Source of the DNA: Armillaria gallica
Lineage: Eukaryota; Basidiomycota; Agaricomycetes; Agaricales; Physalacriaceae
Assembly (NCBI GenBank): GCA_037576215.1
Contig: JBANDB010000006.1
Coordinates: forward strand, 1,302,001 to 1,366,000
Direction of reading: 5' to 3'
DNA length: 64,000 nucleotides
How positions within the stretch are numbered: position 1 is the stretch's first letter; each line of letters starts with the position of its first letter. Below, in pieces: positions 43,767 through 53,978 of the stretch. A program made the position numbers and the translations under genes. The notes beneath the pieces were generated by a model that made no database searches, was not told where the DNA came from, and worked only from the letters and a program-made list of their open reading frames with translations.

Positions 43767-46700
43767 ATGCGCTCCGTCGGGCTCTTTGGGGCCCTATTCT
43801 TTGCCCTTCTGGCCCCCGATGCCTTCTCAGTAAAAACTAATGACTTCAAAACATGTTCCCAGTCCGGATTCTGTCGCCGAGGACGCGCTCTTTCAGCACG
43901 TGCAAAGGACGCTGCATCGTCCTGGAAATCCCCTTACTCCGTTGACGCTTCGTCGGTTTCGATATCGCCTAGCGAAGCAGTGGTGACTGCTGCAGTCAAA
44001 TCATCATTATACCCTGAAATCAAGTTCGAACTGGAAGTGCGAGTGCACGAAGATGGTGTTGTACGAGTCCAGATGGACGAGAAAGATGGTCTACGGAAGA
44101 GATACGATGAGGCCGCATCGTGGGCATTAGTAGCTGAGCCTGTGATCAGCAAAGATGTTCAGTGGACGGCGGGGAAGAAGGATGTACGTGCTGTATACGG
44201 TGATCTGTCCGTCGTCGTTGCATACGATCCCCTGCGCGTGACGCTGCTACGGAAGGGGAGGGAACAGGTTGTTTTGAATGGGCAAGGCCTCTTGCACATG
44301 GAGCACTTCCGTACCAAGGAATCCCTTCCTGAAGTGCAGGCAGATGAGGCCGGCGAGGAGGCTCAGGTCCCCATAAAGGCAAAGAATCTTCGCGCTTGGT
44401 TTGAAGGTGAAGAAGAAGATGCATTTTGGGACGAGAAATTTAATTCTTGGACGGATTCCAAGCCAAAAGGTGAGTTTATAATCATTCAGATATCGCGTTT
44501 GGCTGAATTGTGTTAGGTCCTGAATCCCTTTCTTTGGACATCACGTTCCCTAACCACGGGACTGTGTATGGTATTCCCCAGCATGCTACTCGTTTGGCAC
44601 TGCCTAGCACCACCGGGGATGACGCGACTTTTAGTGATCCATACCGATTGTACAATGCCGACGTGTTCGAGTATCTTGCTTCATCTACCATGTCTCTCTA
44701 CGGCTCCATTCCCGTCATGCATGCACACTCCGCAGACTCAACTGTCGCCATTTTCAATGCTGTCGCATCTGAAACTTGGATTGACGTGCACCATCCCACT
44801 TCTAAGTCTTCACACTCCCACTGGATATCCGAATCTGGTATTATGGACGTGTTCATCCTTCCAGGTCCTACCCCCGAAGACGTATTCGCTCAGTATGCTC
44901 GCCTCACAGGTAGTACGCCGTTACCTGCTCACTGGAGTCTCGGATACCACCAATGCAGATGGAACTATGTGAGCACTGACGACGTCCGCACAGTGCAGAA
45001 GCGCTTTGACGAGGAGGATATGCCTGTTGATGTTTTCTGGCTCGATATTGAATACGCCGAGGAACATAAGTACTTCATCTGGGAGGAGAAGACTTTCCCG
45101 GATCCCGTTGAGATGACGAACGACGTAGCTGCAGTGGGAAGGAAAATGGTCGTCATCATTGATCCACACTTGAAGCGTACCTCCAACTATCCGGTTTATC
45201 AAGAGGCGTCTGATTTGGAAATTCTCGTTAAGCCGAAGAGTGGTGAGGGTGAGTATGAGGGTTGGTGTTGGTCGGGTAGCAGCTCTTGGATTGATATGTT
45301 CAACCCCGGATCTTGGGAATGGTGGAAATCTGTCTTCAAGTTCCAGAGGGAGAATGGCTGGTCGTGGACTAACAGCACGGATGCTGTTCATATCTGGAAC
45401 GACATGAACGAGGTAGACTGTCTGTCCTCTATTCTGATTATCTGTTAACTATTTTACAGCCATCAGTCTTTAATGGACCAGAAATTACGATGCCCAAAGA
45501 CAACATTCATTTCGGGGGATGGGAACATCGCGATGTCCATAACATCAACGGAATGCTTTTCGTATGTGCCCCAACTCTGTCGCCACAACATAAGCTCAGG
45601 CTAGTTATAGCATAATCTTACTTCTCAAGGTGTTGCGGAGCGGACCACACCTCATAAGCGGCCTTTTGTTTTGACCCGTTCATTCTATGCCGGCTCACAA
45701 CGCTTTGGAGCCATGTGGACTGGCGACAATCTTGGTACTTGGGACCACATGACAGTCGGTGTACAAATGGTCCTGGCTAACGGCATAGCTGGGATGACTT
45801 TTGCCGGATGTAAGTTGTATCCTTACCGTAGGAGACACGCGACTGACAACCTATAAAGCCGACGTTGGCGGATTCTTCGGTAACCCAGATACGGATATGC
45901 TCGTTCGGTGGTATCAAGTCGGCATATTCTCCCCCTTCTTCCGTGCGCATGCACATATTGACACGAAGAGACGAGAGCCATTCCTTCTTGACGAGCCTTA
46001 CAAAGGGATGATAAAAGATATCCTACGTATTCGTTACTCGATGTTACCGGTTTGGTACACCGCGTTCTGGGAATCTTCAAGGACGGGCATACCGGTTCTA
46101 AGGCAAGCGCCTTGATTATGAGTTTTCTTCGGTTTTTCATCCTATATACAGGCCACACTATGTGATGTTCCCCAAGGACACAGCAGGTTTCGAGATCGAC
46201 GATCAATTCTTCATCGGCTCCTCCGGATTACTTGTCAAGCCTGTTACAGAAAAAGACATCACGGAAACGACAGTGTACCTCGCCGAAGACCAGGTGTACT
46301 ATAACTACTTCACCGAAGCTCCTTCGTATGGCTCCTCCAAAGGCAAGCGGATAACCGTTCCTCTCGAGCTGTCCACTATTCCCCTATACATCCGTGGCGG
46401 TTCCGTTGTCCCTACGCGAGAGCGGCATCGTCGATCCAGCCCGTTAATGGCCCACGATCCGTTCACTCTACGCGTCGCTCTAGACAAAACGGGTTTCTCC
46501 GCAAGGGAGACTTGTACCTCGACGACGGTGAGGGTTTGACCTACCAAACCGGTGATTATGTGTGGAGAGAGTTTGTCGCCGAGAAGAACGGGAAAAAGGG
46601 GGTGAGGCTGGCTAGCAGGAATCTATCTCCTGCGGGAGGAGAATATGAGAAGAGCATCAAAGATGTAAGAGTGGAGAAGGTGACCATTCTTGGGTTAGCG

Positions 46701-46862
46701 AATCAACCGAAGGAGGTGAAGGTTGTAGGACGGGATGAGCCATTAGCGTGGACGTACAAGACTGGTGCTGCAGGTGACAAGGGTAAGGCGGTGGGGGTGT
46801 TGGTCATCAAAGATCCGGCTGTGCTTATTACCCAGGACTGGGAGATTGTTATAGATGTTTGA
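43767..46862 (+). CDS. Glucosidase II alpha subunit (GH31)
   Basis: ER glycoside hydrolase that trims the two inner alpha-1,3-glucoses from N-glycans in protein quality control. The ATG at 43767 gives a signal peptide ([17 protein letters not shown]) and the subfamily mark [17 protein letters not shown]. Then [32 protein letters not shown] and the GH31 core: [27 protein letters not shown], and the nucleophile loop [14 protein letters not shown] (split by an intron after MNE). [25 protein letters not shown] and [10 protein letters not shown] follow. No HDEL, as expected, since the beta subunit retains it. The intron at 46103-46151 uses GC-AG. At 46505-46507 (GGG) the frame breaks by one base between [10 protein letters not shown] and [10 protein letters not shown], probably an indel. 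About 960 residues if continuous. Confidence 0.88.
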
Positions 46863-47419
46863 GTAGATGCCGTGTGCTGACGTCAAAAGCAAAGTCTTAA
46901 AGCTGAAACTTAGACCGCGCATCCACAAAATAACCTCCGAGCCGTAGCCCCTACTCATCATCGACTTTAAAATGGATTTTTCCTCCACGCATGCGTGGCT
47001 TGTTCTGGAATTTGATTGTGCAGATCTGCTACCAAATATGGCGGTCAGGGCAGCGATCACTGGAAAATCAGCAACGTTGGTTGAACGGCTCAAAGGTAGG
47101 GGGGCTGTACCTTTGTGGTAATTTTGCTGGTAGCTCAATTGTAACCACTAATTAAATGAACACGGCATGCTGCGCGCGCCGAGTTGAGCGCCAGGCGGTG
47201 GAGCAGAGTACACCGGATACACGTGCCGCAGTGCAACCGAAGCCTGGTATGTAATGCGCTTGGCTCCGTTTTTGATCACAGACCTTTGTTCTTTCTGGAC
47301 AACATCCATCTGTCTCTCTCATTACTTACTTACTTATTTCTATCCTCCTTACATCCTATCCCCCTTACATTCCATCCCCCTTTCATTCTTTACTCACATC
47401 TAAACTTTTCATCTCGGAC
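46863..47419. other. Spacer with CT-rich leader of PLC-like gene
   Basis: 557 bases between two rightward genes. The last ~120 bases (47296-47415) are strongly pyrimidine-rich with an ACTT repeat, a usual core promoter/5' leader of well-expressed basidiomycete genes. No other feature seen. Confidence 0.5.
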
Positions 47420-48941
47420 ATGCTCTCCTCTACCAAGTTACTCGCGCAGGTCGCTTCTCTGTTGCTACTCTCCCATACTTCCAATGCTGCCGCCACTCAC
47501 CGTCGCGCCACGACGTGCAATGGCCACAGTCAGGTGCGCTTCCTTTCTCCATTTTCTTCGAAGCTTCTCACGGACTTCTGCAGCTCTGCGACATGAGCTA
47601 TGGTAATGTGTCGTTTGTAGGGGCACACAACTCTTACGCTGTGGGGACCAATAATCGTGAGTACTGCGGGCTGTGCATATTCAGAGAGCTCATCTTCATT
47701 CCCCCCCCCCACCGCAGTTGCCGTCAACCAGGATTATGATGGCACGTACTCTCGGCGCTCATGGTTTACTGCGGACTAAACGCAAAATTCTCGCAGTCAC
47801 ACAACAGCTGAACGATGGGATCAGACTGCTACAAATGCAAGCTCATAACAATAGCGGAACTATACAGCTTTGTCACACCAGTTGTGTACGTCCTGAATAT
47901 TCCTTCTCTCACATATCTAGCTGAATTTTTCTCCCTAGTCCTTATTCAATGGAGGGACATTGGAGGATTACCTTGGAAAAGGTACGAGGCGCCTGTGCTA
48001 AATTTAGCCATCTACTGATGCTGACGCGTCGCATCTTAGTCAGATCCTGGATGGAAAGCAACACAGAAGATGGTGCATCGCCTCGTACCCCTCGTTATTA
48101 CGTCCCACTAATCCAGATCTTGCATTTTAGTTGTGACACTGCTAATTGTGAACTCGGACAATTTCGTTGCGACTGAATACGACACCGTTTTCAAGGCGAC
48201 AAGCCTGGATACACTTTCCTACTCTCCAACTTCCTCTAATATGACTAGGGACACATGGCCGACTCTAAACACACTCATTGATGCAGGAACGCGTCTGGTA
48301 ACTTTCTTGGACAACGGCGCAGATTTCGCAAGTGTTCCCTATCTTATTGATGGTGCGTGACGCGTGTTTCATGGGCGCACTAACCATCATTGACATGGGG
48401 CTTTTTTAGAATTTACGAATATCTGGGAGACAGCGTACGATGTTACGGATACTACTTTCGACTGTGAAGTCAACAGGACCAATGGAGATACTTCCACGCA
48501 AATGTATCTGATCAATCACTTCCTGGACAGATATGTGTTGGGGCAGCCTGTTCCTTATGTCGACAAAGCAAATGAGACCAATGCTGCAAACGGAACAGGC
48601 TCCCTTGGTACCCAGGTCACAACATGCTCGGCTCAATATAGCCGAGCTCCGAATTTCTTGCTCGTCGACGTAGGTCTGCCCGTCTTTCCCTCCTTTCGCT
48701 TTCTTATACACTTGTAGTTCTATGAATACGGCGGCGGTTCTGTATTCGAAGTCGCGGCGACCATCAACGGTGTGGAGTACAGTCCAACTTCCGCCATCCC
48801 ACACCAAAGTCTACAACTAGCTCTACAACATCTAGCAACGCAGGATTATCGACTGTTACTCTTCTTCCTAGTCAAAGGCAATGGGTGGCTTTCGCAGCAG
48901 TGATCTCAAGTATCATTTACGGAGTATCTATCGTGATATAA
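47420..48941 (+). CDS. PLC-like phosphodiesterase, secreted, probably GPI-anchored
   Basis: TIM-barrel protein of the PI-PLC X-domain superfamily found widely in fungi; substrate unknown. The ATG at 47420 gives a signal peptide (MLSSTKLLAQVASLLLLSHT) and then TTCNGHSQLCDMSYGN. VSFVGAHNSYAVG carries the position of the first catalytic His. LNDGIRLLQMQAHNNSG, LCHTSC, LFNGGTLEDYL, VVTLLIVNSDNF, LVTFLDNGADF, NHFLDRYVLGQ and APNFLLVDFYEYGGGSVFEV follow. The Cys residues probably form disulfides. The exon 3 donor at 47742 is GC. After NGVEYSPTSAIP the frame breaks at 48798-48800 (CCC); in the next frame a Ser/Thr stalk (TPKSTTSSTTSSNAG) and a hydrophobic end (WVAFAAVISSIIYGVSIVI) appear, a GPI-signal layout. 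Without the shift the protein stops at 48903. Confidence 0.8.
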
Positions 48942-49049
48942 ATAGTCAGGATCTTTGTATATCTAAAAGCACATGGAGGACATCTCACAGACTACGCATT
49001 AAGTACCCAATTATAATAGCATTGCATTTTAATACGCTCGTAGTGAGAT

Positions 49050-50184
49050 CTATTTCTTCCGTTCCCTCCGCCATTTATAAACGCGGGGCGTATATGTCTT
49101 GGAGACAATGTGCGCGATTGGCTTTCCCTTTCGTGCATCAAGCTCATCTTGGTCTTCACCATCATCATCTATGGTCCCGTCCACCCTTTCAACTCCCTTG
49201 AGCTTTTTCCGTGCGCCTTTCCCCATCATCAGTCGTTGCATTTCAAACTCCCGTTCCGTGTAGCGCAGTTGCTTGTCGCGTGCCAGTCGCGCTGCGAGAT
49301 CTCGAAAGAGGCGTAGACGGTTGCAAAGGGTTGCTTCGTGACCGGGTTCACCTTCTCCCTCCTCAGTTTCCATCTCGTCGTCGTCTTTCGGGGCCATTTT
49401 AGATTTCTTGGATCGTTTTTTCTCTGCCGGTGTTTTCCACCCGAGATCTATAGGCTCATCCTCGTGTACCGTTTCTTCATGAAGCGCTACCGACGACGAT
49501 TTGGGTTCGTACTTGTGTACTTTCGAAGGAATAAGTCTTCGCCCCAAAATATCGAATCTAGTGAACACACCTTCATCCTCATTTTCCACAAAAGTTATAT
49601 GCTTTGACTTCCGTCGACCCTTCTTGGACTTTGGGATGACTCCAGCCTCTTCCAAGAGCTTTGTTTGCCCGTCACCAAGCGCTTCATAATCTTCGTCGGT
49701 GACTGCATCAACCATGTCGGAAAGCTGCGCTTTTATTTTATCGATTTTCTGCGAACGGGCATTCAGACACAAGGGTTGCGCATGTAGACTTGAGAAAGCA
49801 CCTTCAAGCCAGCTGCTCGCATTGTTCGGATGTAATTTTCATCCTGCGTTTTTAGCACCTTCACCATGTCAGTGGGCAGCGCGACATTTCCTCTCTCCTT
49901 TACATGTACTCCACCCTGTACTACTGTCAGCCAGTTCTGCAGAGAAATAAAACGCCTCATACCTTGGTCTTCTCCCTTGTCATCGAAAAATAAAACTCAT
50001 CTTTATTCCGGTCTGCAGCCTTCTGCCTCAACCGGTTCAACCTGTCCTGCTTCAAGTGGTAGTCCCGTGCACGCTTGACATAGTCGCCATGTTTCTCTAG
50101 GATCCCGAGCTTCGCCCGATGAGCAAGCTGGGATCGCTCTTTGTGATTGCGACGATGTATCGAATTTCGCAGCGACGAAGTCAT
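49050..50184 (-). CDS. UTP11: U3 snoRNA-associated protein Utp11
   Basis: Component of the small-subunit processome needed for 18S rRNA maturation in the nucleolus. The ATG at 50184 gives [20 protein letters not shown], then [20 protein letters not shown] and [13 protein letters not shown], the conserved Utp11 start. Next come [53 protein letters not shown] and a basic end ([19 protein letters not shown]). Three exons joined by short GT-AG introns. About 344 residues, longer than the ~250 of yeast and human, because of an acidic/Lys-rich insert ([20 protein letters not shown]) before [12 protein letters not shown]. The insert may be lineage-specific. Convergent with the PLC-like gene. Confidence 0.88.
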
Positions 50185-50414
50185 AATTAAAGGTAGAAAA
50201 GCAGAATTGAGCTGAAAGTGTACAAATACGAACGTGACCAAAACGACGGATTTCCTTTTTTACAACCTTGTTTATCAAGATTTATCAAAGATCCATTCTA
50301 AAATGGACGGCTTACGTAATTTTCACCGGACTTTCGTTGCTTCTTTCGTTTCGATTTCACCCCCAAATCCACTGCAGTGCCTGTAGGTTAGCACTTCCGC
50401 GGCCTTTATCTACT

Positions 50415-51677
50415 ATGAGCTTCCAGCATTTTCGACTTGGAGAGCTTGCCATGCACCAGCCATTGCCGCCTCATCTCATGCAACCGCAGCCGGGAGCGAA
50501 CGGAGAGGTGCAATTTCCTGGCCAAAGTTTTACTACCAATCCCAACAACGGTCACATTTTTTCATCCTCATCTGGTTCCAAACAGCCATATGGATCTGGC
50601 GACTCTGATGACGGGTACACTTTAGTCTTTCCTAATCTTACTGCTTTCAATGAATGGCGTCAGAAGGAGGAGGAGACGCAGATGGTTGAGTTTGTCAAGG
50701 TATAGCTGGTGCTTTGTCTGCATATATGCGTACTAATTCGGCTGATAAAGGGAGATACCCATGGAAGCAAAGCCGTTCCCCCTCGTTTCAAGGACCATAC
50801 CAAGTTGGTCTGTGCTCGCCATTCGCGTAGCGGCAGGAAGAAATACGTCAAGAAGCATCCTGATAGGGTGCGCAAGGTCCCCAGTCGAAAGGCGAGCATA
50901 CAAAGGCTCCGGTGTACGTCATGATAACTGTATTACAGCTCGAGGGAGTAGGCTGTTCGGCTTCAATAAGCTTCAAAACTTACTTCAATACCGAAGAAGT
51001 ACGCGCCTCATGTCAGTTATCCTCGCTTTCCTTTCAATTTTCGTTCTAATCTGCTTGTAGACAACTCGCAACATTCCCATGAAATCGGCCTCGCCAATCT
51101 GCCATACACGCGCCGAGGTCGCAAGGCTGCTGTTCAGCAAGAAAAAGAGCGACCTCGCAAACATCCGAGGAAGGAAGAAAGTGTTTCATCACCCACCATC
51201 AACTCTTCTCCGTCGGCGTCTATGCCACCTCCACCTCCACCTCCGAACCAGTTTACTTCCACCGTGTCCATGATAGCACCCTTGCCTGGACAACCTCCTT
51301 ATCCACAAGTACCTCAACCATATGGCTATGTTCCTCAGCCATACCCCATGCCTCCGGGCCCTGCTACCGCAGTATCCCAAGATCGATGGCAGAATATGTC
51401 GACCCTCTTCAACTCGATCCGCGAACACGCTCGAAACTTTGAATACCCGTTTGCCAGTGTCGTTGCTCTTGAAAGTGTCTTGATCAGACTCTTTCTTGAA
51501 AGTCCCGTCGCGATGTCTCAACCAGGCATGATTCCCGTACCAGGCCCACTACCACCTCAATTGCAACAACAGGCGCCACCGCCAGGGATTGACAATAATC
51601 AGTCTAGCGGTCCTTCAGCAAATACTGTCCAAGGAACCGAAAGCGAGGAGAGTGGAGGGGAGGATGATAGCTCATAG
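50415..51677 (+). CDS. FAR1/GCM-like DNA-binding domain protein
   Basis: Putative transcription factor. The ATG at 50415 gives MSFQHFRLGELAMHQPLPPH, a Gly/Ser linker, then the helix LTAFNEWRQKEEETQMVEFV. The DNA-binding core spans four exons: TKLVCARHSRSGRKKYVKKH, VGCSASISFKTYFN, NSQHSHEIGLANLPYTRRGR. The Cys-(x)n-Cys and His-x-His spacing fits the WRKY-GCM1/FAR1 zinc fold used by fungal Rbf1/Aft-type regulators and Mutator transposases. The rest is Pro-rich (ASMPPPPPPPNQ) with one predicted helix (RWQNMSTLFNSIREHARNFE) and an acidic end. The intron at 50892-50938 appears to use a GC donor (GCGAGC); GT alternatives give stops. About 370 residues. No transposon ends or partner genes, so a host regulator rather than a transposase remnant. 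Targets unknown. Confidence 0.62.
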
Positions 51678-51982
51678 TATTATAAATTATTCTCGGATGG
51701 ATAGAGATTGTGTAGGTTCGTTGTCTTATTGCTATTTAAGTTAGATTCACCCTCTTATTCTGAGCAGGAACTTGTACGATTGTTGGAAGGAATTACTGCT
51801 ACTATTTCGTCTGTAATACTTATCGTTGAAAAGCACAAACATTGTGATCGAGCCTTTCAGGGCGCACATGACGTTTACTTCCGATCATTCTCTTTTAGGA
51901 AGACTATTATCTAAATTCATGGTCTCTTCGTACTCCCAGCCGTCTTAGAAAGCGGCTCTCTCTGCGTGCATCCCTCGCTGAA
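51678..51982. other. Spacer between FAR1-like gene and LSB5
   Basis: 305 bases between two rightward genes; 3' flank followed by the LSB5-like promoter. Nothing distinctive seen. Confidence 0.45.
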
Positions 51983-53815
51983 ATGTCTGCGATCAAGTTT
52001 GCTAGGGAAGCATTTGGACGTGAAAAGCCCCATGTACGGTCTATCTCTCCCGGATCTCTGCGATTTTCGCTCACAGTGCTCAGTCTTCCATCACCGATTG
52101 GGTCGAGATTTTGACGGCAAGCACCATTGCGGAGGAGGCTTATGATGGGTGCGTTAATGTGCCGTGTCCAAGTTGTGTGATGATGTCAATATGATGTCAA
52201 CACAGGATCCCGGAGCTCGTCGACGCTATTAACCTCCAGCCAAATGCAGGGTATTGCCCGTCGTTCTTACTCCAGCTCATTCTCTGAATATCTCGCTCTA
52301 GGCCCACCGAGGCCTCCCGGGCGATACGCAAGAAACTCAAGCACGGCAGCCCGCATCAGCAGTACCGTGCTCTCGTGGTCAGCTGCGTCTCATATCGCTC
52401 CGGCCTCGTTCCTTCTCATTGGTATGTTCTAGATCCTCAAGGCATTGGTAGAGAACTGTGGAGATAAATTCAAAAGTGCGTTCTAGTGTCACTCTTTCAC
52501 AGTCACTATCTCACTCTAGCCGTATAAAGCTTCATTTGCTGATGGACAGCTAACCGACGCGCTCAAGCACCTCGCCAGCGATAGTTACGCCAACAAGAGG
52601 GTGAAGAAGAAGTTGGTTCTCGTTCTCAAGTCATGGCACGAGCAGTTCCAATCCGACCCATCCATGACCATGTTCTCCAATCTCTACTCGCAAACTGTCC
52701 GTGATCGGCCGCACGTCACGGATACCTATCTAGACCCCGAAGTACAGCAGCGTAAGGTGGAAGAAGCCAAACGCAAAGCTCAGGAGAAAGCCGAGGCTAA
52801 AGAGCGTCAGAAGCTGGAAGAAGAGAAGCGGAAAGAGGAGAAACGGAAAAAGAATCAACCCAAGCCTAAACGCGCCCCTTTTGACTTTGAGAAGGCGAGT
52901 AGCTTTCTCTATCATCAATTGCCGCAGTAATAACATTACTACAGGAGAAACCGAAAGTACTGTCAAGTATTGTTGACGCGTCCCAGGCTTCCAGCAATCT
53001 CGTCAATGCTATCACCGTAGGACTTCATGGTCTCTTATCGTCAATCTCTCTGACATCGATCTTAGCTTGTCAACAGGGAGACTGACAGTCTGCAAACTAA
53101 CGAACGCGTCCAAGAATGTCTGTCAAGGGCCAAACTAGCGCGAAAGCAAATAGTGCGCTACATACAGGTAGTTCTTTCTGTCTCTGATTGCAACCCATGT
53201 TGATCAAAATATCAGCTTGTGGAGAATGAAGAATTAATAGGAACCCTTATTGAGACCAACGAACGGGTTATCAACGCACTGGAAACTTACGATAACGTCT
53301 TGAATGCGCCGGTGAAGAAAGCAGACGATAGTGCTGACACTCTGTCGGCTCCCCTTGCGAAGATTCACTTAACGGGAGAAAGCGAAGTTATCAAATTGCA
53401 GGAGAAGCAGCGTGCTGCTGTCGAACGTGCCAAATATCGGAACGATAGCGGCACGTATGCTGATCTGCAAGACATTAATTTTGGTTCGATTGGTGTTTCT
53501 TCTACGAACCTACAACCACCTTTACGGCCTTCGACTTTAACCCCATATTCGGGCGAAAGCAATGAAGCCAGAGGCTCGTTATCGGATTTCAGCGACTACG
53601 AGTCATCAGATGAGGAGACTCACAACACTTCTACGGCAGCATGGAGACGAGCACAAAAACATGGTGTCGATGATGATACAGATTCCGAGAGATTGGGTAT
53701 TCGCACCGCGAATAGGGAAGTGGGTGGTTCTAATGTTGCGTTGGTTGATGTGGAGGATCCATTTGCGGACCCTTTCGCTGACGAGGTTGCCGTAGGACCA
53801 TCGAAGAAATGGTAA
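51983..53815 (+). CDS. LSB5: Lsb5-like VHS-GAT endocytic adaptor
   Basis: Adaptor linking ubiquitinated cargo, Arf and actin machinery at endocytic sites. The ATG at 51983 gives MSAIKFAREAFGREK. The VHS domain follows over several short exons: SSITDWVEILTASTIAEEAY, IPELVDAINLQP, SRAIRKKLKHGSPHQQYRAL, LKALVENCGDKF, LTDALKHLASDS and KKKLVLVLKSWHEQF. A long charged coiled coil (EEAKRKAQEKAEAKERQKLE) follows, then a GAT-like three-helix unit (SLQTNERVQECLSRAKLARK, ELIGTLIETNERVINALETY). The tail is acidic, with DPFADPFADE giving two DPF motifs that can bind adaptor appendages or EH-type partners. About 490 residues. Exons near 52250-52430 are the least certain. Yeast Lsb5 has the same VHS-GAT order but ends in NPF, so this tail differs. 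Confidence 0.75.
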
Positions 53816-53978
53816 GGGGGGCAACAGTTGCGGTCATAATGTACATGTATGCATATATATAGCGTTAGTTACATAAGTATAGCAATAAATTGGAATCTCG
53901 AGTTTTGGTCATGTAATAAAATTGTACGATTATATCATAATAACGAGCAAGCCCGTTCATACATCCGCCACAAAACCA

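Noticed and set aside
50415..51677. FAR1-like gene as a Mutator transposon
   Set aside because: No terminal inverted repeats, target duplications or transposase catalytic region are visible, and the gene has normal introns.
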